NCBI GenBank assembly: GCA_035510855.1
Contig: DATKGG010000063.1
Span: 1-27,984 of the forward strand
Source of the DNA: Palsa-459 sp035510855
GTDB lineage: Bacteria; Actinomycetota; Acidimicrobiia; Acidimicrobiales; RAAP-2
DNA: 27,984 nt
Direction of reading: 5' to 3'
Positions 8,602-16,605 of the stretch are shown piece after piece (the first letter of the stretch is position 1; each line of letters opens with the position of its first letter). The position numbers and the translations under genes were made by a program. The notes below the pieces were generated by a model. That model saw only the letters and a program-made list of their open reading frames with translations. It was not told the DNA's origin and ran no database searches.

Positions 8602-9850
8602 CCAGCTGGCACCGTCACTTTCCGACGACGAGCTCGACGAGAGTCTCGCGCTCGCGCTGGGGCGAAGCCGGGCTCTGCGAACACGGCGCACTCGGAATCG
8701 GTGCCTCGCCGGCGCGCTCTCAGTCGCACTGGTACTCGGCGTCGTGGGCGTGGCGATCCGGACCAACGACCTTGCACATCGCGCGCACCGCGCCTCGTGG
8801 CAGCTCGTGAGCGACGTCAGCCCGAGCTGGCAGCAGCTCTCCTCGGTGGGGTACGCAGCGGGCTTCGGCCTCAGCTGTCCCTCGACGTCAACCTGTTACG
8901 CCCTGGACTCCGTGGCCAAGCAGGTCGAGGTCACCAAGGACGGCGGCAGCACCTGGCAGCACGCCACGCTCCCGGACGGCTTCGTCCCGCTGAGTGCGCT
9001 GGCCTGCACCGACCCCGTGTCGTGCTCGCTCTTGGGTTCGGACCGCTCTGAGGACCTCACGATGCTCACCACCGACGACGGGGGCTCGACCTGGATCGCC
9101 CACCTCGTGAGGCACAAGAGCCGCGCGAGCGAGGGTCCGCCCGTCTTCACGTGCGCATCGGCGACGTCGTGCCTGGCTGCGGTGACCACCTTCGATGGCT
9201 CGTCGACTGCATCGATCACCATCTTCGCCACCCGTGACGGCGGCGCGAGGTGGTTCACGTCCTCTCTCGCGCCGGGGTTCGACCCGCTGGGCGGAGCCTG
9301 TCTCGGCGGTACGTGCATGCTCGTGGGCACCGACGGTGACTCGTCGCACGCCGCGGCGTACTTCAGCGGCGACGACGGTGCCCGTTGGGCTCAAGCAGCC
9401 CTGCCGGTTGGGGTCGGCCCCTTGACGTCGGTCTCCTGCGCGGTTCTTTCGAGTTGCTTCGCGGCAACTTCGAGCGCCATCTCCGGCAGCCGGGAACCAG
9501 GGGGGGTGCTCGCGTCGACAGACGGTGGTCAGAGCTGGCGAGCGACGGACACGTCCGGGCTCCCGAACTCGATACTGACGTCGCTCTCCTGTGCAAGCCG
9601 CGCATCGTGCTGGACGTCAGGCATCATCGTTCCGACTGGCACGGGAGCCGTGATCACCTTTGCGGACGCGTTGGGACTCCTCGCGACGACCGTCGATGGC
9701 GGCGCGAGCTGGCAATCGGCCCCGCTTCCGAGCGGGACCCGTGCCGTGGCGCAGGTCTCCTGTCCCTCAACGACCACGTGCTTCGCGCTCGCGTTCCAGA
9801 AGCCGCCGACTGGGAGTGGCTCGTTCGTGCTCCTGTCGCGACACAGCTGA
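8585..9850 (+). CDS. Membrane-anchored BNR/Asp-box beta-propeller, partner of the ECF sigma factor
   Basis: This 421-residue protein starts at TTG 8585 behind a perfect AAGGAGGAG, inside the end of the sigma gene. Residues 1-40 are a short, basic-ended cytoplasmic tail (RTRRTRNR), residues 41-58 one membrane helix, and the rest an extracellular propeller. Six Asp-box motifs are visible (KDGGSTW, DDGGSTW, RDGGARW, GDDGARW, TDGGQSW, VDGGASW). Seven regularly spaced cysteine pairs (CPSTSTC, CTDPVSC, CASATSC, CLGGTC, CAVLSSC, CASRASC, CPSTTTC) mark seven units. The fold resembles sialidase/Ycf48-type propellers, but no sialidase active site was seen. By position it could sense a surface signal and control the sigma factor; that role is inferred. 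Its last 322 bp are antisense to the next gene. Confidence 0.85.
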   Translation: MFDSLDQLAPSLSDDELDESLALALGRSRALRTRRTRNRCLAGALSVALVLGVVGVAIRTNDLAHRAHRASWQLVSDVSPSWQQLSSVGYAAGFGLSCPSTSTCYALDSVAKQVEVTKDGGSTWQHATLPDGFVPLSALACTDPVSCSLLGSDRSEDLTMLTTDDGGSTWIAHLVRHKSRASEGPPVFTCASATSCLAAVTTFDGSSTASITIFATRDGGARWFTSSLAPGFDPLGGACLGGTCMLVGTDGDSSHAAAYFSGDDGARWAQAALPVGVGPLTSVSCAVLSSCFAATSSAISGSREPGGVLASTDGGQSWRATDTSGLPNSILTSLSCASRASCWTSGIIVPTGTGAVITFADALGLLATTVDGGASWQSAPLPSGTRAVAQVSCPSTTTCFALAFQKPPTGSGSFVLLSRHS

Positions 9851-11193
9851 CCGACGCCACTTGGCAGCTTGGAGCGCGGCTCTCGCCTTTGCTGGGACGA
9901 TGTGCCTGGGCTCCGCGCCGACTGCGGTCGAGCCGTCCAGACAGTTCGCCCGCGATCGACGGCAACCGCGGCGAGGAAGATCAGCGCGATGATCCCACCC
10001 ATCCGATAGCGATACGACGGTGTAAAGGCGACGCCGTTCGCCGTCGCGAGGACGAGCAGGGCGACCAACGGCCAGACCGCGACACCTCGGCGCCGAAGCA
10101 GCCACAGACCTGCGGCGCCGAGGGCAAGCAGGATCCAGGTGCCGACCGCCTGGACGTCACCGGTCCATGAGGGGAAGCCCATGAGGACCTCGCGGTCCGC
10201 CACGAGACCGGGGCGCCACAGCGACCACTCCCAGAGCGCGCGGAGCGGCAGGACATAGACGAGCCTGGTCCAGTGCGTGCGCACGTAGCCGAGCGCCTGG
10301 TCCCGCTCGATGCGATCCATCGTGGGCTCGCTCATCTTCTGGTCGGAGGTGGCGGACACCGGCGGCGGCAGGATCGTCTGATAGCCGAAGTCGGGACCCT
10401 GGAAGTACGTGGCCGCGTTGTTCGACTGGTTCAGCGTCTGGCCGAGCTCCGTCGTGATGACGAGGTTGCCGTGGAAGCGGTGGTGGTTGAACGCGAGCCA
10501 CGGCGCGAGCACGACGAGCAATGCCGCGACGGCCACCAGCGACGCCAGAGCGCCGCGGAGGCGGGCGCGAGGGCCGGCTCGTCGGACCTCGTGGCACGCC
10601 AGCCCCACGAGGAGGACAGCCGTCACCTCCAAGGAGCCCGTGAAGCACAGCGTGAGCAGTCCCAGGAGGACGCCGAGCGCGACGCCCCGTGGCCATGTCC
10701 AGCGGTCGAGCGCGGCATAGGTCACGGCGACCACCCACACGAACAGCAGCGCGGCGAGCGCGTCATCGCCGACGAGGCCGCTCGCCATCCACAGATCGGG
10801 CGTGAGCGCCGCCACGACCGCCGCGGCAAGACCGACCCGGTGGCCGCCGAATCGGCGACCGACCACGCCGCAAGAGATGACCGTCGCGGTGCCGATCAGA
10901 GCGCTGAAGAGACGCAGACTGCTCGTCGAGTGCGGTAGCAGCCACGCGAGCGGCGCAAGGACGACGGCACCGAGCGGTCCGTGCAAGGCCGTCGGATACC
11001 CGAAGACGGGATCCGTGAACGGGTGCGACGAAAAGACGCGTCGGGCTTCAACGACGAACCAGAACTCGTCCGTGAGAAATCTGATCGGCGCCTCGGTGCG
11101 CACGAACAACACGCGACCCACGAGCCCAACCGCGCCGATGATCCCGAGATACACATGGAATCGGCCCGCGGGCCCGCGAGGTTGCGTCGCCAC
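9529..11193 (-). CDS. GT39/ArnT-like polytopic membrane glycosyltransferase with an antisense-encoded tail
   Basis: The first ~445 of 554 residues are a GT-C-type membrane enzyme. A first helix is followed by the luminal-loop acidic motif FLTDEFWFVVEARRVF, then about 10-12 hydrophobic helices, ending at IIALIFLAAVAVDRGR. Such enzymes move sugars from polyprenyl-phosphate donors to lipid or protein acceptors at the outer face of the membrane. The last ~107 residues are hydrophilic, low-complexity and lie entirely antisense to the convergent propeller gene, whose final blade is clearly genuine. The native stop has therefore probably been lost, or the tail is unstructured. The start is GTG 11193 with no obvious ribosome site; GTG at residue 14 is an alternative. 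The acceptor is unknown. Confidence 0.78.
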   Translation of the reverse strand: MATQPRGPAGRFHVYLGIIGAVGLVGRVLFVRTEAPIRFLTDEFWFVVEARRVFSSHPFTDPVFGYPTALHGPLGAVVLAPLAWLLPHSTSSLRLFSALIGTATVISCGVVGRRFGGHRVGLAAAVVAALTPDLWMASGLVGDDALAALLFVWVVAVTYAALDRWTWPRGVALGVLLGLLTLCFTGSLEVTAVLLVGLACHEVRRAGPRARLRGALASLVAVAALLVVLAPWLAFNHHRFHGNLVITTELGQTLNQSNNAATYFQGPDFGYQTILPPPVSATSDQKMSEPTMDRIERDQALGYVRTHWTRLVYVLPLRALWEWSLWRPGLVADREVLMGFPSWTGDVQAVGTWILLALGAAGLWLLRRRGVAVWPLVALLVLATANGVAFTPSYRYRMGGIIALIFLAAVAVDRGRTVWTARPQSARSPGTSSQQRREPRSKLPSGVGQLCRDRSTNEPLPVGGFWNASAKHVVVEGQETCATARVPLGSGADCQLAPPSTVVARSPNASAKVITAPVPVGTMMPDVQHDARLAQESDVSIEFGSPDVSVARQL

Positions 11194-11285
11194 TGCCGGA
11201 GGCTAACTCGACGCGATTCGTGCGTCAGCTCCGCGTGCGGCGTGTCGCGACAGGAACGACGGCTCGGCCATCTCCGTGCCGGCGG

Positions 11286-12551
11286 TCAGCTGCGAGCGCG
11301 ACTCCGCGTGGGCGCACCACGACGACGACGGCCCTGGCCGCCGCGGTTCGAGTGCTGGGGGCGCCCCGGCGCCGCCGACGGGGTGCGCTGGCGGGACGGT
11401 GCTGGCACGTCGCCGACCATCTCGGGCGAGAGATCGAGTGCGACACGGAGCTTCTCGGCTGCGCCGTGCTGCTCGTGGCTCACGAGCGCGATCGAGACGC
11501 CCGCGGCGCCCGCTCGAGCGGTGCGACCCGAACGGTGCACGTAGTCCTTTGGCTCCTCAGAGAGGTCGAAGTGGATGACGCACGCCACGTCGTCGACGTG
11601 GATGCCGCGGGCCGCGACATCGGTTGCCACGAGCGCGCGGACCGATCCCGAGCTGAACGACTGCAGTGCACGCTCACGCTGGGCCTGGCTCCGATCGCCA
11701 TGGATCGCGGCGGCCACGACGCCTAGCTTGCCGAGCTGGCGCACGAGGCGGTCCGCGCCATGGCGCGTGCGAACGAACACGATGGACGTGCCGGTGTCGG
11801 CAATGATCTTCGCGCAGGTCGCCACGCGCTCGTCGTGGGCGACGTAGTGGAAGCGATGCGACATCTGCGAGACGTCCTCTTCGCTGTCGACCTCGTGGCG
11901 TACCGGGTTCCGCTGGTACCGGCGCACCAGCACGTCGACGTCGCCGTCAAGGGTCGCGGAGAACAAGAGCGTCTGTCGGTCGGTGCGAGTGAGGTCGAGG
12001 ATGCGGCGCACGGCAGGCAGGAAGCCCATGTCGGCCATGCGGTCGGCTTCGTCGACAACCACGCATGCGACCTCGTCGAGGACGACGTGGCCGCCCGCCA
12101 TCAGGTCCTCGAGGCGGCCAGGGCACGCGACGGCGATGTCGATGCCGGTGCGAAGCGCCTTGAGCTGCGGGCTGTAGCCGACGCCGCCGTAGAACGCGTG
12201 CACTCGGAGGCCTCGTGCTGCGGCGAGGGGCGAGAGCTCTGCGGCGATCTGGGCCGCCAGCTCCCTGGTCGGCGCGAGCACGAGGCCGGTGGGTCGCTTT
12301 GAGCGGCCCTTTGCGAGCCGCGCCGCCATCGGCAGCGAGAACGCGAGCGTCTTGCCGGACCCCGTCGGGGCCTTGCCTGACACGTCGCGGCCTGCGAGTG
12401 CGTCAGGGATGCAGAGCGCCTGGATGGGCAGCGTCTCAGAGATGCCGCGCCGGTTGAGGATCCGCACGAACTCGGGGGGCAGCCCGAGGGAATCAAATCG
12501 GGCTGCGCGAAGGACAGCTGCGGCTGGGGATGATGACACTTTGGGTTCCAT
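11286..12551 (-). CDS. DEAD-box ATP-dependent RNA helicase
   Basis: A 421-residue SF2 RNA helicase. All core motifs are present in order: Q-motif region (FDSLGLPPEFVRIL..LPIQ), I APTGSGKT, Ia PTRELA, Ib CPGR (usually TPGR), II DEAD, III SAT, IV IVFVRT, V ATDVAARGI and VI HRSGRTARAG. The tail is basic and Gly/Arg-rich (RGGQGRRRRG), as in RhlE/CsdA-like proteins that bind RNA non-specifically. It would remodel RNA or ribosomal precursors in the cytoplasm. ATG 12551 lacks a Shine-Dalgarno sequence. GTG 12614 has GAGG four nt upstream and would add 21 residues, but those codons lack the usual GC3 bias. It lies 92 bp upstream of the glycosyltransferase gene on the same strand. Confidence 0.94.
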   Translation of the reverse strand: MEPKVSSSPAAAVLRAARFDSLGLPPEFVRILNRRGISETLPIQALCIPDALAGRDVSGKAPTGSGKTLAFSLPMAARLAKGRSKRPTGLVLAPTRELAAQIAAELSPLAAARGLRVHAFYGGVGYSPQLKALRTGIDIAVACPGRLEDLMAGGHVVLDEVACVVVDEADRMADMGFLPAVRRILDLTRTDRQTLLFSATLDGDVDVLVRRYQRNPVRHEVDSEEDVSQMSHRFHYVAHDERVATCAKIIADTGTSIVFVRTRHGADRLVRQLGKLGVVAAAIHGDRSQAQRERALQSFSSGSVRALVATDVAARGIHVDDVACVIHFDLSEEPKDYVHRSGRTARAGAAGVSIALVSHEQHGAAEKLRVALDLSPEMVGDVPAPSRQRTPSAAPGRPQHSNRGGQGRRRRGAPTRSRARS

Positions 12552-12777
12552 TCTTTGGGTAGCTACTTGCAACCCGGGAACGAAACTCCGGCCACCAGCA
12601 ACTCGTGCGGGCACTCTGCCTCGACACGTCGAAGCACCAGTGTAGCGGAGTTGCTCTCAATCGAGCCGCCATTCCGCGCCGGCGCGCGATTCGAAGCTCG
12701 GCATCGCCCCCGACACACCGACGCGCCGCTCGCGCGCCTCGGCAATGAAACGGGTGGGCGACTCGGGTGCCGCGGGC

Positions 12778-13782
12778 TCAATGTCGTGGCGAGGATCTGT
12801 CGAGGAAGTCCTCCTGGGTGGCGGCTGGCTCGGTGAAGCTGACCTCGACGCGCTGCTCAGGTCGACGCTGGTTCTGGGTCGCCTGCGCAGCGAGCGACTC
12901 CTGGTCGGCCGAGGTGAGCGGCGGCTGCACGATGTTTCTCGGCCACAGGTGCCGGGCGAGGACGGTGTTGAACTCCGCCGCGTAGATGCTGAGGGTGACG
13001 CCCAGCCTGATCCAGGCGAGCAGTCCGAGCACGATCGCGAACGTCCCGTACAGCTCGCTGACGCCCCGAAGCGCGTGCCAGACGAGCACTGCCCCGAGCG
13101 CCTGGAGCACCGTCCAGAGCACGCCGCCGACGATCGCGCCCGGCACGAGGCACCGCGGCGAGACGACCCGCGGCGTGAGGATCCGAAACGCGAGGAAGTA
13201 CTGCCCGACGTTGACCGCGGCCGCCCCGACGTCGACGAGTCCGCCCACCAGGACGCCGTGACCGGCGACGGTGCCGATGCTCGCGACCGCGGTTGACACG
13301 ATGAGACCCAGGGCGAGCACGACGAGGAACGTGAGGCTCCGGCCGAGCCGCGCGATGAAGTTGGGGCGCTGCGGACCGGGCAGGTTCCAGATCTGCGACA
13401 TCGCGAAGAGGCCGCCTTGCGCGAGTCCCGTGCAGGTCCAGATGAGCACGAGGATCGACACGGCGTACGCGACCGCCGACTTTCGCTCGATCGCGCGGAT
13501 GTTGTGCCCGAGGTTGGTCCCGATCACGGGGAACTCCGACAATGCCGAGTGCAGGACCCTCGCCCGCAGCGCCGGGTCGTGGGCAAGGACGATCCCGAGC
13601 GTCGTGACGAGGAGCAACAGCAGCGGGAACACCGTCCCGAATGCGGAGAACGCCATGTTCGAGGCGAGCGCGCCCCCGTTGTCGTCCCCGTACTTCTTGA
13701 CGAGGCCGAAGAGGACCGACGTGACCAGATGTCGCTGCTGGAATCGATCCACGCGTCGAGCGACCGCTTCGATCCGGTGCAC
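12778..13782 (-). CDS. YihY/BrkB family inner-membrane protein
   Basis: A 334-residue polytopic membrane protein with about six long hydrophobic segments. Family blocks are visible: a start rich in DNGGALASNMAFSAFGTVFP, the small amphipathic segment FPVIGTN, an LVPGAIVGGVLWTVLQALG helix, and SELYGTFAIVLGLLAWIRL before the last helix with YAAEFNTVLA. The C-terminal 50 residues are hydrophilic and disordered-looking. The family was once annotated as ribonuclease BN; its actual role (possibly transport or envelope homeostasis) is not established. The start is GTG 13782, with a weak GCGGGA upstream. It lies 70 bp downstream of another membrane protein gene on the same strand and 226 bp upstream of the helicase. 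Confidence 0.88.
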   Translation of the reverse strand: MHRIEAVARRVDRFQQRHLVTSVLFGLVKKYGDDNGGALASNMAFSAFGTVFPLLLLLVTTLGIVLAHDPALRARVLHSALSEFPVIGTNLGHNIRAIERKSAVAYAVSILVLIWTCTGLAQGGLFAMSQIWNLPGPQRPNFIARLGRSLTFLVVLALGLIVSTAVASIGTVAGHGVLVGGLVDVGAAAVNVGQYFLAFRILTPRVVSPRCLVPGAIVGGVLWTVLQALGAVLVWHALRGVSELYGTFAIVLGLLAWIRLGVTLSIYAAEFNTVLARHLWPRNIVQPPLTSADQESLAAQATQNQRRPEQRVEVSFTEPAATQEDFLDRSSPRH

Positions 13783-13852
13783 TCCCGCTGTCTACCCTGT
13801 TGGACGTGGTGAGGCGACACGCGCCGCAGTCAGTCGCCCGTGGTCCGTGTGC

Positions 13853-14878
13853 CTACGACGTCTGGGTGGCCACCCGAGGCCAGTAGGGAGGAGCCGCGGG
13901 GATCGAGGAATGCCCTGACCCGGGGTCTCCTCGAGCTGCAGCTGCGGCGACACAGGCGCCCGCGAAGGCGAGCATGCCGACGCACGCGCCCACGGTCTCG
14001 ACCCGGATGAGCGGCGTGACCCATCCGTACGTGAAGAAGCGGTACACGAGCTCGACGGCCGTGAGGAGCGACGCGGTCGACACCGTCAGCACGACACCAC
14101 CTGCCACCGCGAGGCCGGCGGGGATCGCCAGTCGCCGCGGGAGCTGGTCGCGCCGCGCCGCGTTGACCACGATGAGCGCGGCCGCCGCGACCGCCATCCA
14201 CGTCAGGACCTGGGGGACATACGAGCTGAGCAGCACCGCCTGGGACCGGGAGCGCTGCCACTCGACGAAGCTGCCGAGCCCGAACGTCGCGCCGCCGGCC
14301 GAGCACAGCAACGCGAGCGCCACGACGAGCAGGGTGCGCTGCCAGGTCCGCCGTGCGGCGCTCGCTGCTGGGTGCGTGGCGCTCTGGTGCCCGGGGCGCG
14401 CCTCGGCCCAGTTCCGCTGGACGATGAGGACCCCCAGGGCGAGGAAGAGCCAGCCAAGCGCGGCGAGCGAGAACTCCGCCTTGTACAACGTCAGCGGTGG
14501 GTTGGCGTAGGCGAGGATGCGGACCGAGAAGCCCACGGATGCGCACTCGAGCAGGGCGCCGACGACGCACACCGCGACGCCAGCGGGAACGAACGGCGAG
14601 GAGCCGCGGAGGTCTGCGCTGAGCAGCGCGAACAGCAAGGCGATCACGAAGAACCCCCACGCGACGAACTCGGCGAGAAGCGAGTGCTTCGCGGCGAGGA
14701 AGCCCAGGTCGGCGGGATTGCCGCCGAACTGCAGCACGATGCTCGAGAGGCAGCTCATCGCGAGCCCGACAAAGCCGAGCGTCGCGATCGACAGTGCGGG
14801 TCGTGCGCAGGCCGTGGACCACCACCTCGAGGCCGCTCCGCGGGAGGGCGAGCCACTAGCCGTAATCGTCTCAACCAT
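13853..14878 (-). CDS. Polytopic membrane protein of unknown function
   Basis: A 341-residue protein with about eight predicted membrane segments, for example ALSIATLGFVGLAMSCL, FVAWGFFVIALLFALL, VAVCVVGALLECASV, AALGWLFLALGVLIV, LLVVALALLC, VLTWMAVAAAALIVV, AIPAGLAVAGGVVL and VGACVGMLAFAGACVAAAA. No catalytic or transport motif is recognised. A hydrophilic loop near residues 155-180 (RPGHQSATHPAASAARRTW) splits it into two halves of four helices. ATG 14878 is chosen because it precedes the first helix by a short basic leader; its ribosome site is weak. Several longer antisense and frame-shifted open frames here are shadows. Confidence 0.7.
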   Translation of the reverse strand: MVETITASGSPSRGAASRWWSTACARPALSIATLGFVGLAMSCLSSIVLQFGGNPADLGFLAAKHSLLAEFVAWGFFVIALLFALLSADLRGSSPFVPAGVAVCVVGALLECASVGFSVRILAYANPPLTLYKAEFSLAALGWLFLALGVLIVQRNWAEARPGHQSATHPAASAARRTWQRTLLVVALALLCSAGGATFGLGSFVEWQRSRSQAVLLSSYVPQVLTWMAVAAAALIVVNAARRDQLPRRLAIPAGLAVAGGVVLTVSTASLLTAVELVYRFFTYGWVTPLIRVETVGACVGMLAFAGACVAAAAARGDPGSGHSSIPAAPPYWPRVATQTS

Positions 14879-14997
14879 CGCTCACGATTAGCACAAACTT
14901 TGCTCGCCCGGATTAGCCACTGTGTACTTGTGACCAGCGCGGCCCTGTGGGTGCGGACGAGGTGTCGCGCGAGGCGACGTCGAGGGTCGAGTCCCAG

Positions 14998-15588
14998 TCA
15001 GGACGTCATCCCGCCGAGGCCGACAAGCCCCCTCGCAAGCTCGATCTCACCCATGTGGCGCAAGCCGTGCTGGTACAGCCAGCACTCGAAGCCGTCGAGC
15101 ACGGTCACGCCTTCGGGACCGGCGCATCTCGCGCTGAAGGTCGAGGCGATGACGTCAGGGAACGGACGGGGGATCACGACGCGCCGGAGCGAGTCCGCGT
15201 CGATCGACGCCAGGTACTGCTCGGTCCGGTCGAACACGGCGCGCTGGTACGCCTTGAACGCGTCGTAGTCGCCGATGCGCTGGTGCTCCATCTCGTCGAC
15301 CGTTCGCTCCTTGCCATGGTCGTCGATCGCCATCTTGACCGTTGCCTGCCACTCCTCGTCCCAGACGGGCCGGACGCTCGTCAGCACGAAGAACGACGCG
15401 TCGTGCATGTTCGTGTAGTGGAACAGCGAGAACGCGATGGGCAGCACGCCGGGTCGCTCGAAGTGGTTGACGTGCCCCAGGTCCATCGACTCGACCGCCT
15501 GGTAGTACAGCGAGTGCATCGCGGCGATTCGCCGACGCAGCGAGTCCGCCAGCAGGCCGGCGTCGTCGAGTCGTTCGCCCGTCGTCAT
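14998..15588 (-). CDS. DinB-like four-helix-bundle protein
   Basis: A 196-residue protein whose helical pattern and histidines suggest the DinB/DUF664/mycothiol-dependent enzyme superfamily. A His near the end of helix 2 (His57, His62 in LFHYTNMHDASF) and a pair in the last helix (His174, His178 in LYQHGLRHMGEIELARG) would form the usual metal site. Known members are metal-dependent thiol S-transferases or isomerases; the reaction here cannot be told from sequence. The ATG start shares the ATGA overlap with the stop of the upstream LLM gene, which shows translational coupling and suggests a shared pathway. The family call is by motif and layout only. Confidence 0.65.
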   Translation of the reverse strand: MTTGERLDDAGLLADSLRRRIAAMHSLYYQAVESMDLGHVNHFERPGVLPIAFSLFHYTNMHDASFFVLTSVRPVWDEEWQATVKMAIDDHGKERTVDEMEHQRIGDYDAFKAYQRAVFDRTEQYLASIDADSLRRVVIPRPFPDVIASTFSARCAGPEGVTVLDGFECWLYQHGLRHMGEIELARGLVGLGGMTS

Positions 15589-16442
15589 AGCACGCCCTGT
15601 GCGACCTGACCGAGGGCACCGAGGTGCTCGTCCACCGACGCGAGACCAGCACCCATGGTGTTGATCGCGACGTGCGTCGCGCCGACCGCTCGCCACTTGT
15701 CGAACTGCGTCGCGACGTTGTCGACGTCGCCACGCCAGTCCACACGCCCCTGCATGCCGATGGCGGCTGGGTCCCGCTCCGCCTCGCGCGCGCCTGCACG
15801 GACCTGTTCGAGGGCGACGTCGAGGTTCGGCCCTGGCTGCATGAGGGGGAACCAGCCGTCGCCAAGCCGCCCGGCGCGCCGATACGCCGGCGCGGACGTC
15901 GCGCCGAACCAGATGGGGATGGGCTGCTGGATGGGCATGGGCGAGAGCCCGGCCCCGGTCACGACGTCGAACTCGCCCGAGACCGTGACCGAGCGCGCGC
16001 TCCACAGCTTGCGCAGGAGGTCGACCTGCCCTTCGATGCGGCGCCCCCTCGTCGAGAAGTCCTGGCCGAGGGCCTCGTACTCGACGTGGTTCCAGCCGAT
16101 CCCGATGCCGAGCCGGAACGTCCCGTTGGTGAGCAGGTCCACCTCGGCGGCCTGCTTCGCGACGAGCACGGTCTGGCGCTGGGGCAGGATGACGATGCCC
16201 GAGACGCACGCGAGCGACGTGCAGCCGGCGATGAAGCCAAAGAGCACGAACGGCTCGTGGAAGTTGGTGTCGATGTCGTAGGGGCCGCTCCAGCCCTCGT
16301 GGACCGCCGGATCGGCACCGACCACGTGGTCATAGGCCAGGACGTGGTCGTAGCCGAGCGACTCGACCTCGCGGGCGTAGGTGCGCAGCGAGTCCGCCGT
16401 GGCGCCGATCTCTGTCTGTGGAAGGACGACGCCGACCTGCAT
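15585..16442 (-). CDS. LLM class flavin/F420-dependent oxidoreductase
   Basis: A 285-residue luciferase-like TIM-barrel oxidoreductase. It starts at ATG 16442 behind a perfect GGGAGGTTGC and begins MQVGVVLPQTEIG. Family blocks include EVESLGYDHVLAYDHVVG, VSGIVILPQRQTVLVAKQAAEVDLLTNGT, RLGIGIGWNHVEYEALG, the RGRRIEGQVDLLRKLW helix, PIPIWFGATSAPAYRRAGRLGDGWFP and a C-terminal THVAINTMG strand. In actinomycetes this subgroup normally uses coenzyme F420; FMN cannot be excluded. The substrate is unknown. It forms a translationally coupled pair with the DinB-like gene and is divergent from the sulfatase, with 163 bp between their starts. Confidence 0.9.
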   Translation of the reverse strand: MQVGVVLPQTEIGATADSLRTYAREVESLGYDHVLAYDHVVGADPAVHEGWSGPYDIDTNFHEPFVLFGFIAGCTSLACVSGIVILPQRQTVLVAKQAAEVDLLTNGTFRLGIGIGWNHVEYEALGQDFSTRGRRIEGQVDLLRKLWSARSVTVSGEFDVVTGAGLSPMPIQQPIPIWFGATSAPAYRRAGRLGDGWFPLMQPGPNLDVALEQVRAGAREAERDPAAIGMQGRVDWRGDVDNVATQFDKWRAVGATHVAINTMGAGLASVDEHLGALGQVAQGVL

Positions 16443-16462
16443 GCAACCTCCCTCGGACCTCG

Positions 16463-16478
16463 CCATCGGTGGCGATGG
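16463..16478. promoter_or_regulatory. Inverted repeat in the LLM/sulfatase divergent region
   Basis: CCATCG-gtgg-CGATGG is a perfect 6-bp inverted repeat with a 4-bp spacer, about 20 nt upstream of the LLM start codon. A minus-strand -10-like TACTGT (plus-strand acagta at 16485-16490) lies just upstream, so the repeat would sit near the transcription start or in the leader. It could be an operator or a small hairpin. Confidence 0.28.
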
Positions 16479-16605
16479 ACACTGACAGTATCGACCCCGA
16501 CACGGGCGCACCGGCCCGACGGTGGGGTGCGACCACCTCGCGGACTGGTGCCACAATCGGCGGGCGGTCCAGGCGTGTGGCGCCGGGCACTGACGAGGAG
16601 GCCCC

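Noticed and set aside
13830..14825. 331-codon minus frame overlapping the polytopic membrane gene
   Set aside because: Arg-rich with no hydrophobic segments; the other frame encodes eight membrane helices and has an ATG start.
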